Below, one piece after another: positions 8,804 through 18,748 of a stretch of DNA of 64,000 nucleotides (the first letter of the stretch is position 1; every line of letters starts with the position of its first letter). The notes beneath the pieces are model-generated. The model ran no database searches. It saw only the letters and a list, made by a program, of their open reading frames with translations, and was not told the origin of the DNA. Made by a program: the position numbers and the translations under genes. Origin of the DNA: Chloroflexota bacterium (GTDB taxonomy: Bacteria > Chloroflexota > Anaerolineae > Anaerolineales > Villigracilaceae); the NCBI GenBank assembly GCA_016234555.1, contig JACRBJ010000005.1, positions 1 to 64,000 on the forward strand, in the 5' to 3' direction.

Positions 8804-9083
8804 TGACGAAGCAAATTTTACCACTCAAGTTTTTTATTTGGCAATTATCTTGCAATCTCCCGACAATCGTGCTGCAACGCGATTATCCCGGACATAGCCA
8901 TACAATATAAAAAACTTTTTATAGTCTTATCAAAAGGTAAAAAATGAGACTTGCTCATGCCTGTAAAAACTTCTTCAAAAGAGATTGAGCAGCACGGAGG
9001 TGCAACGGAGCCATAGAACAACCGTCATGACTGATTGTAATTTTGCTGTAAAAGATTTTTGTCTCAATAAGGAGAACATAGTT
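8804..9083. other. Noncoding leader region, nothing recognised
   Basis: These 280 bases lie between tRNA-Arg and the cohesin gene and contain no supportable gene. An A/T-rich stretch near 8905-8945 could hold the promoter for the cohesin gene, which has AAGGAG about ten bases before its ATG. A possible TGCTCA...TGAGCA pairing at about 8953-8992 was checked against the c-di-GMP riboswitch consensus and does not fit. Confidence 0.5.
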
Positions 9084-10328
9084 ATGAAATCGAAACACCT
9101 GTTTCAAATCTTTGTACTGCTAGCCATCCTGTTTAGTGCTTTGGGAACGGGACAACAGGTGCACGCCCAATCTGGCACTGTGCAGATCGTGATGCGCAGT
9201 CTCACCCTTTGGGATGCCATCTATACCGGTTATGTGGACACTTCGCGTTACGAAAAGTGGCCCCTGACCCTTACCGAAGCCGTCAGTTTTACAGTGACCG
9301 CCACTCCCACTTCCGGTGGACCAGCCCCCCTGCTCCTTCTGCTTGACTCGAATAGCAATGAAATTTCCCGCTCCGTCGGCTCATTGACCAGTTCCCGACC
9401 GGTGGGAAGTTACTACATTCAGGTTCAGCCAGAAGCCACCGTCGGCGGCGCCTACAGCCTCACCATTCGTGAAACGCAACAGCAAGGCACGGCATCCGTC
9501 ACCGTCACCCTCGATCCTACATCCGTCACAGTGGGTGGAACCGCCACCGCAATCGTCAGCCTGAATAATGTCCCCGCTACAGGGTACACCAGCGTGGAAT
9601 TCACCTGCTCCTACGACCCCGCCTTTGTTGAAGTCAGCAACATCTCTGCCGACACCGACCTCTTCGGCGCAGACCCGGCCGTCGCGGTCAACGGACCCGC
9701 GAACGGCAGTTTCATCGTTGCAATTGCGGGAAGCAACGGCAACAAGGTGGTACAAAACGGCGCCGCCTTCACCTTCACCGTCCGCGGATTGCAGGCTGGG
9801 CAGACGCCCATTGATTGCAGCGCGCGCGTTTCGACCGGCAACGGCGTTCTCACCGAGCTTGATCACACTGGAGCCACCCTCACCATTACGCCGGCTGTCG
9901 TCAACGGCACACTTAACGGCAGGGTCATTGCCAGCAAACTGGTGACCGTGCGCCTGCTCAATGCCAACCAGACGGAAGCCGCCTCGACCACAGCCGATGC
10001 CCAGGGCAATTTCAGCCTGACAGCCCCCGCTGGAAGCTACACCGTCACCGCCAGCGCCGAGGGTTTCCTCCGCGCCCAGGGTACCGCCACATTGATCGTG
10101 GGAGCGACGACCACCGCACAGGAAATTTCGCTGCCCGCCGGCGATATTGACGGCAACGGAGTGATTGACCAATTCGATGCCATGACCATCGGTATGAACT
10201 ACAACATGCCCGTCCCCGCCGCCGCCGACTTGAACAACGACGCCAACATCAACGTCCTCGACCTTGAACTCCTCGCTGGAAATTACCGCGACGTTGGACC
10301 GATTAACTGGATTATCCCGCAGGGATAA
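9084..10328 (+). CDS. Secreted cohesin-dockerin protein
   Basis: This 414-residue exported protein has a signal peptide (about 1-27, ending near VHAQS) and a beta domain of pre-peptidase type (about 35-130). A cohesin-like domain (about 136-271), a carboxypeptidase-regulatory-like Ig fold (about 276-350) and a C-terminal dockerin type I duplicated Ca-binding region (about 351-410; [17 protein letters not shown] then [16 protein letters not shown]) follow. Cohesin and dockerin on one chain allow self-assembly or linkage to partners. Two further cohesin proteins follow on the same strand, and the third is closely similar in domain order. The ATG at 9084 has AAGGAG upstream; the longer frame has no signal peptide at its start. 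A surface scaffold or adhesion role is inferred. No cellulase is nearby. Confidence 0.85.
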   Translation: MKSKHLFQIFVLLAILFSALGTGQQVHAQSGTVQIVMRSLTLWDAIYTGYVDTSRYEKWPLTLTEAVSFTVTATPTSGGPAPLLLLLDSNSNEISRSVGSLTSSRPVGSYYIQVQPEATVGGAYSLTIRETQQQGTASVTVTLDPTSVTVGGTATAIVSLNNVPATGYTSVEFTCSYDPAFVEVSNISADTDLFGADPAVAVNGPANGSFIVAIAGSNGNKVVQNGAAFTFTVRGLQAGQTPIDCSARVSTGNGVLTELDHTGATLTITPAVVNGTLNGRVIASKLVTVRLLNANQTEAASTTADAQGNFSLTAPAGSYTVTASAEGFLRAQGTATLIVGATTTAQEISLPAGDIDGNGVIDQFDAMTIGMNYNMPVPAAADLNNDANINVLDLELLAGNYRDVGPINWIIPQG

Positions 10329-10400
10329 TTCCCCTGGCAGAACAATAAACATCATTGCAGGGGCGCGTCATCCGGCGCGTCCCTGTCCCCGGAGTTGACC

Positions 10401-11369
10401 ATGAAACGCTACGCATCCTTCCTCCTTGCAATTATTCTTACTTTTGTCGCTGTCGTGAACGTCGGCGCACAGTCCGCCGAGACCATCTGGCTTGTCGCCA
10501 GCAACACGGCATACAAAACCGGTGAAACGGTCCTGGTCACGGTCAATGCTATTTCCGCCACCCCGATTCAGGGCTTCACATTCCAAATCCGCTACGACCC
10601 CGCCTGCCTGCAGCCAACCAACGCGACCAGCCCCGTCCCCGGCATGAACGGCTTGCAGTTGCCGCAGACGCCGGGATTGGTGGATGCCTCCTACGCCAGT
10701 ACCACGCCCCAAACCGTCAATGGGGTTCTGGCTGAAGTGCGTTTCGTCGCGCTGGGAGGATGTCAGACCAACCTTACGCTCGAAAGCGCCGCGCTTGCGA
10801 TCCGCAACGAGTCGGGGTTTGCCGCCCCACTTGCCGGTGTGACTGTCGGCGAGAAAACCATCGCCTTGAACATCGACAAGGAGATAGGGACGTCTCCCAC
10901 CCAAGCCATTTCGGGCACCCCGTTGATACTGGGCGAAGTTCCTCCTCCGCCCACATCCGCAGTTCCCGCCTGGTTGATCATTCTGCTCTCAGCCATTTTT
11001 GGCGGTGGCGCAATCTTTTGGTTCTTCAAATTACTGCGCAAAGGCAAAAGCCCCGCTGCGCCAAAGGCAGCGTCCTCCCGCACTGCAATCCTGCGGATAC
11101 AGGGCGGTCCTCATGCGGGGAAAAACTTTCGCCTGCATAAACTGCCATGCTGCATCGGGCGCGACCCGCGCAACGAACTCTGCCTCGACGACCCCTTCGT
11201 CACCAGCCAGCACGCCAGGATATTCGTTGAAAACAACGGCTACTACCTGATGGACCTGGGCGGCGGAACCTTCGTCAACGGGATGGCTGTCAACAAAAGC
11301 ATTGCCGCCTTGAAATCAGGCGACACGGTGCGCCTCGGAAAGAACGTCCTTTTCACGTTCGCGGCATGA
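10401..11369 (+). CDS. Cohesin-type exodomain, transmembrane segment and cytoplasmic FHA domain
   Basis: This 322-residue protein has a signal peptide (about 1-24) and a cohesin-like external domain (about 27-165, [16 protein letters not shown]). A transmembrane segment (about 189-210) and a basic linker lead to an FHA domain (about 232-322). The FHA phosphothreonine-binding residues are visible in GRDPRNE, TSQHAR and GTFVNG. FHA domains bind pThr peptides, so the protein could link an outside cohesin-dockerin contact to Ser/Thr-kinase signalling inside. No kinase gene is in the window. The start is the ATG at 10401, with GGAG at 10391-10394. It lies 72 bases after the first cohesin-dockerin gene and 46 bases before the third. 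Confidence 0.85.
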   Translation: MKRYASFLLAIILTFVAVVNVGAQSAETIWLVASNTAYKTGETVLVTVNAISATPIQGFTFQIRYDPACLQPTNATSPVPGMNGLQLPQTPGLVDASYASTTPQTVNGVLAEVRFVALGGCQTNLTLESAALAIRNESGFAAPLAGVTVGEKTIALNIDKEIGTSPTQAISGTPLILGEVPPPPTSAVPAWLIILLSAIFGGGAIFWFFKLLRKGKSPAAPKAASSRTAILRIQGGPHAGKNFRLHKLPCCIGRDPRNELCLDDPFVTSQHARIFVENNGYYLMDLGGGTFVNGMAVNKSIAALKSGDTVRLGKNVLFTFAA

Positions 11370-11415
11370 CAGGCGCCCGCCGCTTCTTTTGTGCTCCACA
11401 AGGAGAAACACGATC

Positions 11416-14337
11416 ATGAAAATTAGAAACCTGCCTCAAATCATTGTATTGCTGGCTTTACTTGTTTCGCTGATCCCCGGCAATGCAGACGCCCTGACAG
11501 CGGCGGCAGCCGCCCCGCCGGCGGACATTTTTCAACTGCCCTGGACCCAGGGCGAATCCTGGATCGCCATGGATGGATTCGACAATGGCGACAGGCGGCT
11601 TCCCACCAGTCCCCACAACTATAAAATGGGCGGCGCAGTGGACTTCACCCCCAACAAGGATGTGTACATCGGGATGGACACGTCCAACTTTTGGGTGACT
11701 GCGGCTGCCGCCGGCACCGTGTTCGAGACATCCAGCTGCCACATCAAGATCGATCACGGCAACGGCTGGACCACGGAGTACTGGCACCTGGATAACCTCC
11801 AGGTTACAAAAGGGACGGCTGTTTATCGCAACCAGCGTCTGGGTATCATCGCCAACAGCAAGTATCAGAAAGTCTGCGTGGGGAACGAATACCCGGGTCC
11901 ACACCTGCATTTTGTCATGCGCCCCAACATGATCCAGACCGCCTTTTCGGGTTGGACGATCAACTACAACTCAAAGAAAAACCTGACCACCTTCTCCAAG
12001 GGCGGAACGACGGTGGGCTCCTACCAGCCAATCCTGAACGTCCCCAACCTTCAAATTGCGTGGCGCGACCCGATTGCCTGGGACACGTTATACATCGGCA
12101 GTGTGGACGCCTACCGCTACGAACGTTGGACCTTGCAATTGAGCGAAACAACCAAATTCACGGTGACCACCAATGCAGTCACCAGCGGTTTGACTCCTAT
12201 TGTCGTTTTGCTGGATGCGGGCGGCAACGAGATTACGCGTCAGGCGGGCAATTTGACCAGCACCCAGGTGGCTGGGACGTATTTTGTCCAGATCCAGCCG
12301 CAGGCGGGTCAGGGCTTCTATTCCATGTTCACCAAGAAGGAAGAACTGACCGACATCACGCCGACACCCACCCCAACAGGAACGCTCACCGAGACGCCAA
12401 CGCCCACTGGGACAATCACGGTGACGCCCACTTCGACTGGCACAATCACTGAAACTCCGACGCCCACCTCGACTGGAACAATCACGGCGACGCCCACTTC
12501 GACCGGGACGATCACTGAGACTCCAACGCCCACCTCAACTGGGACGATTACAGCCACGCCGACCTCGACCGGAACAATCACGGCAACGCCCACTTCGACC
12601 GGGACGATCACTGAAACTCCGACACCCACCTCGACCGGGACGATTACAGCCACGCCGACTTCGACCGGAACAATCACGGCAACGCCTACCTCGACTGGGA
12701 CAATCACTGAAACTCCGACACCCACTTCGACTGGGACGATTACCGCCACGCCGACTTCGACCGGGACAATCACGGCAACGCCCACTTCGACCGGGACGAT
12801 CACCGAAACTCCAACGCCCACCTCGACTGGAACAATCACTGCCACACCGACTTCGACCGGGACAATCACGGCAACGCCCACTTCGACCGGCACAATCACT
12901 GAGACGCCGACGCCTACTTCAACCGGAACGATTACCGCCACACCAACGCCCACCTCGACCGGAACGATCACAGCCTCGCCGACTCCCACTTCAACGGGAA
13001 CGATAACCGAGACGCCAACACCCACCTTCACGCCAACGCCTGAGACGCCAACCCCGACACCGACGTCGACTTTCACGCCCACCCCAGAGACACCGACACC
13101 CACGCCAACATCGACCTTCACGCCTACCCCGGAGACACCGACCCCAACACCGACGTCGACCTTCACGCCCACTTTCACGCCGACACCTGAAACGCCTACT
13201 CCAACACCGACGTCAACCTTCACGGCTACTTCCACGCCAACGCCTGAGACACCGACGCCCACATCGACGTCAACCTTCACGCCGACCCCGGAGACACCGA
13301 CCCCAACACCGACTTCGACCTTCACCGCCACATCCACACCGACGCCTGAGACACCAACACCCACGCCGACATCGACCTTCACCGCTACATCCACGCCGAC
13401 TCCAGTGACGCCAACACCGACGTTCACAGCCACTTTCACGCCCACCGCTGTCACGCCGACGTTCACCCCAACGCCAACCCTGCCGGTCGAGCCGTACGTG
13501 TCCACCGTGCTGGATCGGAGCAGCATCCTCCTGGGCGAATCAGCCACAGTGACGGTCAGCCTGCACAACATCCCCGCCGGAGGTTATTCCAGCGCTGAAT
13601 TCACCTGTTCCTACAATCCCGCCATCGTGGAAGCGAGCAACATTACCGTGGCAGGACTGTTCGGCGCCGACCCGGTGACCGCGCTCAGCGGTCCGCAAAA
13701 CGGAAGCTTCATCTTTGCGATTGCGGGCAGTAACGGCAGTCGAGCCACAACCAGCGGCGCCGTCTTCACCTTCAACGCAAGAGGCTTGCAGCTTGGTCAA
13801 TCTTCAATCGAGTGCACGGCGCGCGTTTCGCAAGGGACCGGCACCCTGACCAGCATCATGTCCCTTGGACCCGCGACCCTGACGGTGATTGAGTTCACTC
13901 CCACCCCGACGCCCACACCGCTATCCACGCCTGTGGTATCGGGACAGGTGATCGCCAACAAGCCGGTGACTGTTCGCCTGCTCAACGGCGATGGCTCAGT
14001 CGCCGCCTCGGTGACAGCCAATACCGATGGAACATTTACCCTGAACGCCCCCGCCGGCACGTACACGATCACCGCCTCCGCCGATGGATACCTCGGTGCC
14101 CGAGGGTCTGCCACGCTGGCAGCCGGGGTCGTCACCACCATGCCGACCGTGACCCTCGCCGCCGGTGACGTGGACAACAACGGCGTCATCGACCAGTTCG
14201 ACGCGATGACCATCGGCATGGGTTACAACACCGCCATTCCTGCATCCGCCGATTTGAACAACGACGGCATCATCAACGTGCTCGACCTGGAATTGCTCGC
14301 GCGGAACTATCGCATGTCAGGAGTAATTGCCTGGTAA
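11416..14337 (+). CDS. M23 peptidase with Thr/Pro linker, cohesin and dockerin
   Basis: This 973-residue exported protein has a signal peptide (about 1-26) and an M23/LytM-like domain (about 35-190) with the zinc-site pattern HxxxxxD...WHLD...HLHF. A pre-peptidase-like beta domain (about 205-305) and a long TPTST/TPTPE repeat linker (about 312-690) follow. Then come a cohesin domain (about 695-825), an Ig-like regulatory domain (about 836-915) and a dockerin repeat (about 915-970). M23 enzymes cleave peptidoglycan cross-bridges; with this linker it is more likely a surface anchor or wall-remodelling scaffold. The ATG at 11416 has AAGGAG fourteen bases before it. The cohesin and dockerin parts closely resemble those of the 9084 gene, indicating duplication. 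Confidence 0.87.
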   Translation: MKIRNLPQIIVLLALLVSLIPGNADALTAAAAAPPADIFQLPWTQGESWIAMDGFDNGDRRLPTSPHNYKMGGAVDFTPNKDVYIGMDTSNFWVTAAAAGTVFETSSCHIKIDHGNGWTTEYWHLDNLQVTKGTAVYRNQRLGIIANSKYQKVCVGNEYPGPHLHFVMRPNMIQTAFSGWTINYNSKKNLTTFSKGGTTVGSYQPILNVPNLQIAWRDPIAWDTLYIGSVDAYRYERWTLQLSETTKFTVTTNAVTSGLTPIVVLLDAGGNEITRQAGNLTSTQVAGTYFVQIQPQAGQGFYSMFTKKEELTDITPTPTPTGTLTETPTPTGTITVTPTSTGTITETPTPTSTGTITATPTSTGTITETPTPTSTGTITATPTSTGTITATPTSTGTITETPTPTSTGTITATPTSTGTITATPTSTGTITETPTPTSTGTITATPTSTGTITATPTSTGTITETPTPTSTGTITATPTSTGTITATPTSTGTITETPTPTSTGTITATPTPTSTGTITASPTPTSTGTITETPTPTFTPTPETPTPTPTSTFTPTPETPTPTPTSTFTPTPETPTPTPTSTFTPTFTPTPETPTPTPTSTFTATSTPTPETPTPTSTSTFTPTPETPTPTPTSTFTATSTPTPETPTPTPTSTFTATSTPTPVTPTPTFTATFTPTAVTPTFTPTPTLPVEPYVSTVLDRSSILLGESATVTVSLHNIPAGGYSSAEFTCSYNPAIVEASNITVAGLFGADPVTALSGPQNGSFIFAIAGSNGSRATTSGAVFTFNARGLQLGQSSIECTARVSQGTGTLTSIMSLGPATLTVIEFTPTPTPTPLSTPVVSGQVIANKPVTVRLLNGDGSVAASVTANTDGTFTLNAPAGTYTITASADGYLGARGSATLAAGVVTTMPTVTLAAGDVDNNGVIDQFDAMTIGMGYNTAIPASADLNNDGIINVLDLELLARNYRMSGVIAW
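12352..13485 (+). repeat. Coding tandem repeat (Thr/Pro/Ser linker)
   Basis: The linker DNA is made of degenerate units of roughly 30 bases encoding TPTSTGTIT(E/A) and, later, [13 protein letters not shown]. Many units are nearly identical at DNA level, so slippage or recombination could change copy number and linker length. It also creates a long false open frame on the other strand. Confidence 0.9.
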
Positions 14338-14399
14338 TATCCCGCCAAACGCTTGGACTCTACGGAGCCTTGAACTAAACTCCTAAAACGGACACGAAA

Positions 14400-14440
14400 A
14401 GAAAGCGCCTCCTGTGAAAATGTAACAGGGGGCGCTTTCC
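14400..14440. terminator. Hairpin between convergent genes
   Basis: GAAAGCGCCTCCTGT pairs with ACAGGGGGCGCTTTC (one mismatch) around a ten-base loop. Four T residues follow on the minus strand, and the plus-strand side has a weaker T-run. It separates the plus-strand M23 gene from the minus-strand NrfD gene and probably serves both. Confidence 0.75.
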
Positions 14441-14514
14441 TATGTCGGCAAAAGCTTTTTGAGATTCAGCCTGTGAAGAACGTCCGTCTTTTCATTCGTA
14501 CATTGGCTGCTCTT

Positions 14515-15777
14515 TTAGTGGTGTTCTTTCATCGACTGGAATGGCAGGTAACGCGCCGCCAGGCTGAACATCAACAGCCAGTAACTGATGACCAGCGTCC
14601 CGACAGAGAATTCGACCCAGGTGGGGGTGTAGGAATTGAGGATGACACCGGGCGTGAAGGGGTCGTAGGTGATCGAAGCGATTAAGCCGGTAAAGTTATA
14701 GTTCCAGCGGGTAAGCGCCGCGGCAAAGACCAGGAAGAACGAGGCGGTCATCAAAACACGGAAGTTCACCCTTTTTGCCGCCAGCATAATGGAGCCGGCA
14801 ATGACCGGCAGCAGCGCCTGCCCCAGCCAGAAGGACAGGCTGTAGGGAGCGATGGTGTTGAGGATTTCTGTTTGAAGGGCGATCTCCCGGTCGAAACTGT
14901 AGTAATTGGTGACAGCCCAATCCCAAATCCGCAGATAGGTGAGCAGGAGGGTGATGCCACCGGCAATGCGGGCAATGTCCTTCAAAGCCTCGTCAGTAAC
15001 CAGCCCCGGTCGCATGACGCGGAAAACAAACACACTCGATAGGAAGAGCAGGGCAATGCCGCCGCTCATGGCGGAGAAGACAAATTGCACCGGCGCGCTC
15101 TGGTTGAACCAAACACCGCGTCCCGCCAGCACCGAGTAGGTCGCGCCCAGCGATGCCTGGTGGAGCAGGGAAAGGGTAAGCCCAGCCACCGCCAAAATCG
15201 GACCCGCGCTGTGGAACCAGTGAGCCACCTTATGCGCGAACTTCATCAAATTGCCAAGCCAGCGGAAACGGGTCAGCCAGGGATGGGAGTTGAAGACGGG
15301 ATGTTCCAGAACGATGGGCAGCAACTCTGCGATCAAAACACTCAGGTAAAGCACCACGCACATGGTCACTTCCCAAAGCAGGGAGTGGGGCTGCCAGAAG
15401 ACGATGGGGTGCCAAAACCGCAGCGGCTGACCCAGGTCGAAGAGCAGGACCATGCCCGCAGTCGAGTAGCCCAGGAAACCCAACAGGACGGCTAGCTTGC
15501 CAATCACTTCAAACCGTTTGATGCGCAGGATATAGACGACCACGCCAAAGACAAAGGCGCATCCGCCCATGGCAATGGCGGAAAGGTCAATCGAAATCCA
15601 CAGACCCCAGGGGATGGCGTTCGACAAGCCGGTGACGTGCAAACCGTCACGCAAAACCGTGACCGCACCCACCAGCCCAAAGAGGATGCCCAGAATCAGT
15701 AAACCAATCCAATAGGGAAAGACGGTGAAGGAGCGTTTGCCAAGCTGGATGGTTGGGGAATGAATATCGGAAAACAT
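14515..15777 (-). CDS. nrfD: NrfD/PsrC-family quinone-interacting membrane subunit
   Basis: This 420-residue membrane protein has about ten hydrophobic segments and the family's early motif NAIPWGLWISIDL (about 53-65). It resembles the NrfD/PsrC/HybB group that exchanges electrons with the quinone pool and passes them to a 4Fe-4S subunit. Three bases separate it from the upstream 4Fe-4S gene, and a seven-haem cytochrome gene lies before that. The trio probably forms one complex linking quinol to periplasmic haems. No catalytic molybdoenzyme accompanies this copy; a second NrfD module with one is on the plus strand at 21.9-26 kb. NrfD alone does not fix electron direction. Confidence 0.88.
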   Translation of the reverse strand: MFSDIHSPTIQLGKRSFTVFPYWIGLLILGILFGLVGAVTVLRDGLHVTGLSNAIPWGLWISIDLSAIAMGGCAFVFGVVVYILRIKRFEVIGKLAVLLGFLGYSTAGMVLLFDLGQPLRFWHPIVFWQPHSLLWEVTMCVVLYLSVLIAELLPIVLEHPVFNSHPWLTRFRWLGNLMKFAHKVAHWFHSAGPILAVAGLTLSLLHQASLGATYSVLAGRGVWFNQSAPVQFVFSAMSGGIALLFLSSVFVFRVMRPGLVTDEALKDIARIAGGITLLLTYLRIWDWAVTNYYSFDREIALQTEILNTIAPYSLSFWLGQALLPVIAGSIMLAAKRVNFRVLMTASFFLVFAAALTRWNYNFTGLIASITYDPFTPGVILNSYTPTWVEFSVGTLVISYWLLMFSLAARYLPFQSMKEHH

Positions 15778-15780
15778 GGG

Positions 15781-16614
15781 CTACCTCCCCACATTCTGGA
15801 TGAAGGGCGCCTGCGACTCGGCAACAGGCGAAACATAATACACACGCGGTTCCGTGCTTAATTCTTCGCGCAGGCGCAGGGTGACACTTACCTCGACCTG
15901 TGCCGTCGAAATGGGACTGGCAGGGTCGGTCAGGTCGCCAAAGACGCGCGCTCCGGTCGGGCAGGCGACAACACAAGCCGGTGTGGCAGGCTCATCCACG
16001 CCGGGTACAAGTCCTCTTTCCACGCCGTAATCAATGCGATGGGAACAGAAATGGCATTTCTCCACCACGCCGCGCGGACGGTTATCCACTTCCTGCATTC
16101 CAAAAAGTGGAGCCTTATCGCTTTTTTCAATGGGATCCTTCCAGTTGAAAACGCGCGCGTTGTAGGGACAGGCTACCTGGCAATAACGACAGCCGATGCA
16201 AAGGGTGTAGTCCATTGCTACAATGCCATCCGGACGATAATAAGTAGCTCCCACCGGACAGACGTGCACGCAGGGAGCTTCCTCACATTGCATACATGGA
16301 CGGGAAAGAAAATATTTCTCGCCCGACTGTGTTGTCTCGGTCGTTACCACGTTGTAGAGCATATCGTCAGCCAGGTTGTTGACCGCCTGGCAGGCGTACG
16401 TGCAGTAATTACAGCCGATGCATTTGTTGATGTCGATCAACATACCCCATTTGGGACCGTCGTCTTCGGATTTAGTCCGCACAGCCAGCGAATTCAAGCT
16501 AAAGAATTGCGCCAGCCCTGTGGCTCCCAGAAGCGCGCCGCCAACTTTCAACAGGTCGCGGCGGGCGATTTTTTGTTCTCCCTGTTCGGGAGGGGTTTCG
16601 TTTTGCTTCGTCAT
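15781..16614 (-). CDS. Tat-exported 4Fe-4S ferredoxin subunit (HybA/DsrO type)
   Basis: This 277-residue protein has a twin-arginine signal (ARRDLLKVGG at about 17-26) followed by a hydrophobic stretch. Four 4Fe-4S groups are visible: CIGCNYCTYAC, CMQCEEAPCVHVCP, CIGCRYCQVACP, and CHFCSHRID with a later CVVACP. This layout is the periplasmic electron-transfer subunit of NrfD-containing complexes. It is coupled to the NrfD gene (three-base gap) and lies 28 bases after the multihaem cytochrome gene. The Tat signal places the complex outside the membrane, in contrast to the signal-less Fe-S subunit of the plus-strand module. Confidence 0.9.
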   Translation of the reverse strand: MTKQNETPPEQGEQKIARRDLLKVGGALLGATGLAQFFSLNSLAVRTKSEDDGPKWGMLIDINKCIGCNYCTYACQAVNNLADDMLYNVVTTETTQSGEKYFLSRPCMQCEEAPCVHVCPVGATYYRPDGIVAMDYTLCIGCRYCQVACPYNARVFNWKDPIEKSDKAPLFGMQEVDNRPRGVVEKCHFCSHRIDYGVERGLVPGVDEPATPACVVACPTGARVFGDLTDPASPISTAQVEVSVTLRLREELSTEPRVYYVSPVAESQAPFIQNVGR

Positions 16615-16642
16615 TTAAGCCTCCGATTCCACATTGTCAAAG

Positions 16643-17485
16643 TTATTTCTCAGGATTCGGGGTGCCGGGTTCCCGTCCGAAGGCAGCCCAGGCGCCAATA
16701 CCGCCAATCAGCAAACCGGCGAACAGCAATAACCAGGATGGAAGTTTGACGCCCCCCTCCCCGTTGTTTTTGACAAGCGGCTCTTCTTCCGGCCGAGGCT
16801 TGTTCTCCATTTCGGCTTTAGATGGTTCAGGGGTCGACGGTTCGGCGTCCGCACCGGCAGGCTCGACGACAATAGGTTCCACAGCCGCGCCGGCGGCAAT
16901 CAACTGACCCGCTTCGTGGATATCCGAATGGCAGGATTCACAGGAGGCGATTGTGGCTTTGAAGGTGTGTCCACTGTCCTCGCCAAGGTGACAGCTTTCG
17001 CAGGAAAGTCCCGCCGCGCCGTGAGTCGAATCGTGCGCGTTTTCATACTGTTGCTTGTGGCAGTTTGCGCAGATCAACTGGTTGTCGTCCAGCACTTTTT
17101 GCTGCTGGGAATGCGGCTCGTGGCAGGTGGCACAGCCGAGGGCGATCTCTCCGTGTCGGCTGGATACCCACTCCTTGGATTTGTCCGCATGACAGGTATC
17201 GCACGTAAGCGCCTGACTTTCGACCGAGTAGGTCAGGTCGACGGGGTGGGTGCCTTCACCGCCCGCAAGGCGATGACAGCTTTCACAGTCGATCGGCACC
17301 GAGCCATGTTTGCTGATGCTCCACAAGTCATAATGGTCCTTATGACATTCCTTGCAAGCATCGGCTGACTGGGCGGGCGCGGTCGCTTTCACATCCCGGC
17401 TTGGGCTAAGCGCCAGGACAGAGAAAAGTGCAATGAAAGTTGCAATTACAAACAGACCAGCGAACTTGAGGTGAGTTTTGGTCAT
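16643..17485 (-). CDS. Seven-haem cytochrome c with C-terminal membrane anchor
   Basis: This 280-residue exported protein has a signal peptide (about 1-35), then seven CXXCH haem sites (CKECH, CESCH, CDTCH, CATCH, CANCH, CESCH, CESCH) between about 45 and 190. An Ala/Glu/Pro linker and one transmembrane segment near the C-terminus (LPSWLLLFAGLLIGG) follow. The layout suits an electron relay held at the outer face of the cytoplasmic membrane. It is first in the minus-strand NrfD operon. The ATG at 17483-17485 with GGAGA upstream gives a proper signal peptide; a longer frame adds an implausible Cys-rich leader. Bases 17486-17675 upstream hold no gene, only probable promoter sequence. Confidence 0.9.
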   Translation of the reverse strand: MTKTHLKFAGLFVIATFIALFSVLALSPSRDVKATAPAQSADACKECHKDHYDLWSISKHGSVPIDCESCHRLAGGEGTHPVDLTYSVESQALTCDTCHADKSKEWVSSRHGEIALGCATCHEPHSQQQKVLDDNQLICANCHKQQYENAHDSTHGAAGLSCESCHLGEDSGHTFKATIASCESCHSDIHEAGQLIAAGAAVEPIVVEPAGADAEPSTPEPSKAEMENKPRPEEEPLVKNNGEGGVKLPSWLLLFAGLLIGGIGAWAAFGREPGTPNPEK

Positions 17486-17675
17486 ATCACATTCTCCGAG
17501 TATTAAGAGTTTCTTACGCATGTTCAAGGGTACTAATAATTTGGATGACAGGCAAGTGCAACCTGTCATTATCCAACCAATTGAATGTCACCGAAACAGG
17601 ATAAGGTTTACACGAATTGTCTTGTGATAATCTTCCACCCCACATATCTGGATTTCCATTCCCCTAATTCAACGG

Positions 17676-18605
17676 TTACTTTGACACGGTTTGCCCGGTG
17701 GCTTGAATTTCAGCTTTCGTGCTGGTGACAAACTCCCAGAATTTTTCCTGTGCACGGGTAAAGGGGTGACGACGATTACGTGCCAGATAGATATTTCGAG
17801 CCAGACTCATCCCTTCAACAGACACTTCCACGATCCGCCCCAAAGCCAGACCGCGCGCAGCCGCCAGGCGGGAGATAAAGGCGATGCCCAATCCCTCCTC
17901 CACCGCCATGCCGATTGCTTCCGCATTTCCCAACACCATGGCAACGTTAAGCATATCGGAGGAGATATCATGCTTGAGCAAGCCTTCCAGTAGGACTTCA
18001 CGCGTTCCAGCCGCTTCCTCACGCAGGATCATGGGTTCATCAAGCAAATCGTCCGGATAGATTTTACGGTATTGAGCCCAGCGATGATTTGAAGGGGCAA
18101 TCAGGATGACATCATCCTTGAAAAAATCCTGATATTCCAAATCGTAATGCTCAATCAACTTGCTCGAAACACCCAGCGCAACCTCCCCGCCAAGCAATTT
18201 CCCCATGACCGATTCGCGGCTGGTGACCAGCACATTGATCCGCACCTTCGGAAACTCACGGCGAAAGCGGGCGATAAGCCCTGGCAATAGGTATTTCCCC
18301 GACGCTGTCGAGCAACCGACTGTCATTTCTCCCATCACTTCACCTTGGAGGGAAAGCATGGTCTGTTCGACACGCTGGGCGGAGTTGAGCAGTTCGCGCG
18401 CCATGGGAACCAACACTTGCCCGCTCTCGGTCAATTGCGCTGTACGTCCCTGACGGATAAATAACTGCATCCCCAACTGGCGTTCCAATCCTTGAATAAT
18501 TTGGCTAACGGCGGGCTGTGAAAGATGCAATCGCCGCCCGGCTTCGCTAAAATTGCCATGTTCAGCAATCGCCAGAAAAACCTTGAGTGCATCCAGATTA
18601 AGCAT
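17676..18605 (-). CDS. LysR-family transcriptional regulator
   Basis: This 309-residue protein has the normal LysR length. The N-terminal winged helix-turn-helix (about 1-60) shows GNFSEAGRRLHLSQPAVSQI. The rest is a periplasmic-binding-like effector domain (about 90-295). It lies between the quadruple-rhodanese gene and the NrfD/cytochrome operon, all on the minus strand, so it is a candidate regulator of either. The effector is unknown. Related family members respond to sulfur metabolites or CO2-fixation signals, but nothing in the sequence chooses between these. Confidence 0.9.
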   Translation of the reverse strand: MLNLDALKVFLAIAEHGNFSEAGRRLHLSQPAVSQIIQGLERQLGMQLFIRQGRTAQLTESGQVLVPMARELLNSAQRVEQTMLSLQGEVMGEMTVGCSTASGKYLLPGLIARFRREFPKVRINVLVTSRESVMGKLLGGEVALGVSSKLIEHYDLEYQDFFKDDVILIAPSNHRWAQYRKIYPDDLLDEPMILREEAAGTREVLLEGLLKHDISSDMLNVAMVLGNAEAIGMAVEEGLGIAFISRLAAARGLALGRIVEVSVEGMSLARNIYLARNRRHPFTRAQEKFWEFVTSTKAEIQATGQTVSK

Positions 18606-18694
18606 GGGAATCCCTATATGCGATAAAACGAATATTCATGCCGTAAATGTACTATGAATGGCGGGCAATTTCAAAGTGACAAATGTAACAATTA

Positions 18695-18731
18695 AACCAA
18701 AACTGCCCGCAAGCAAGTGCTCACGGGCAGT
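18695..18731 (-). terminator. Terminator after the rhodanese gene
   Basis: ACTGCCCG and CGGGCAGT form an 8-bp stem with an inner AGCA/TGCT stem. On the minus strand it is followed by a short T-run (TTTTGG). It lies just after the rhodanese stop. Confidence 0.7.
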
Positions 18732-18748
18732 AAAGTGCAGAGAACGAA

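Noticed and set aside
8940..9083. Possible c-di-GMP riboswitch in the leader of the cohesin gene
   Set aside because: The conserved GEMM core and tetraloop-receptor pattern are not present; only a loose stem can be drawn.
9381..10355. 324-residue minus-strand open frame
   Set aside because: Shadow of the cohesin-dockerin gene; Gly/Val-rich with no motif.
12352..13485. CRISPR-like regular repeats
   Set aside because: Units lie in frame in a coding region, are degenerate, and have no unique spacers or cas genes.
12318..13571. 417-residue open frame opposite the Thr/Pro linker
   Set aside because: Repetitive Val/Gly translation is the complement of the TPTST repeats; no start site and no protein-like composition.
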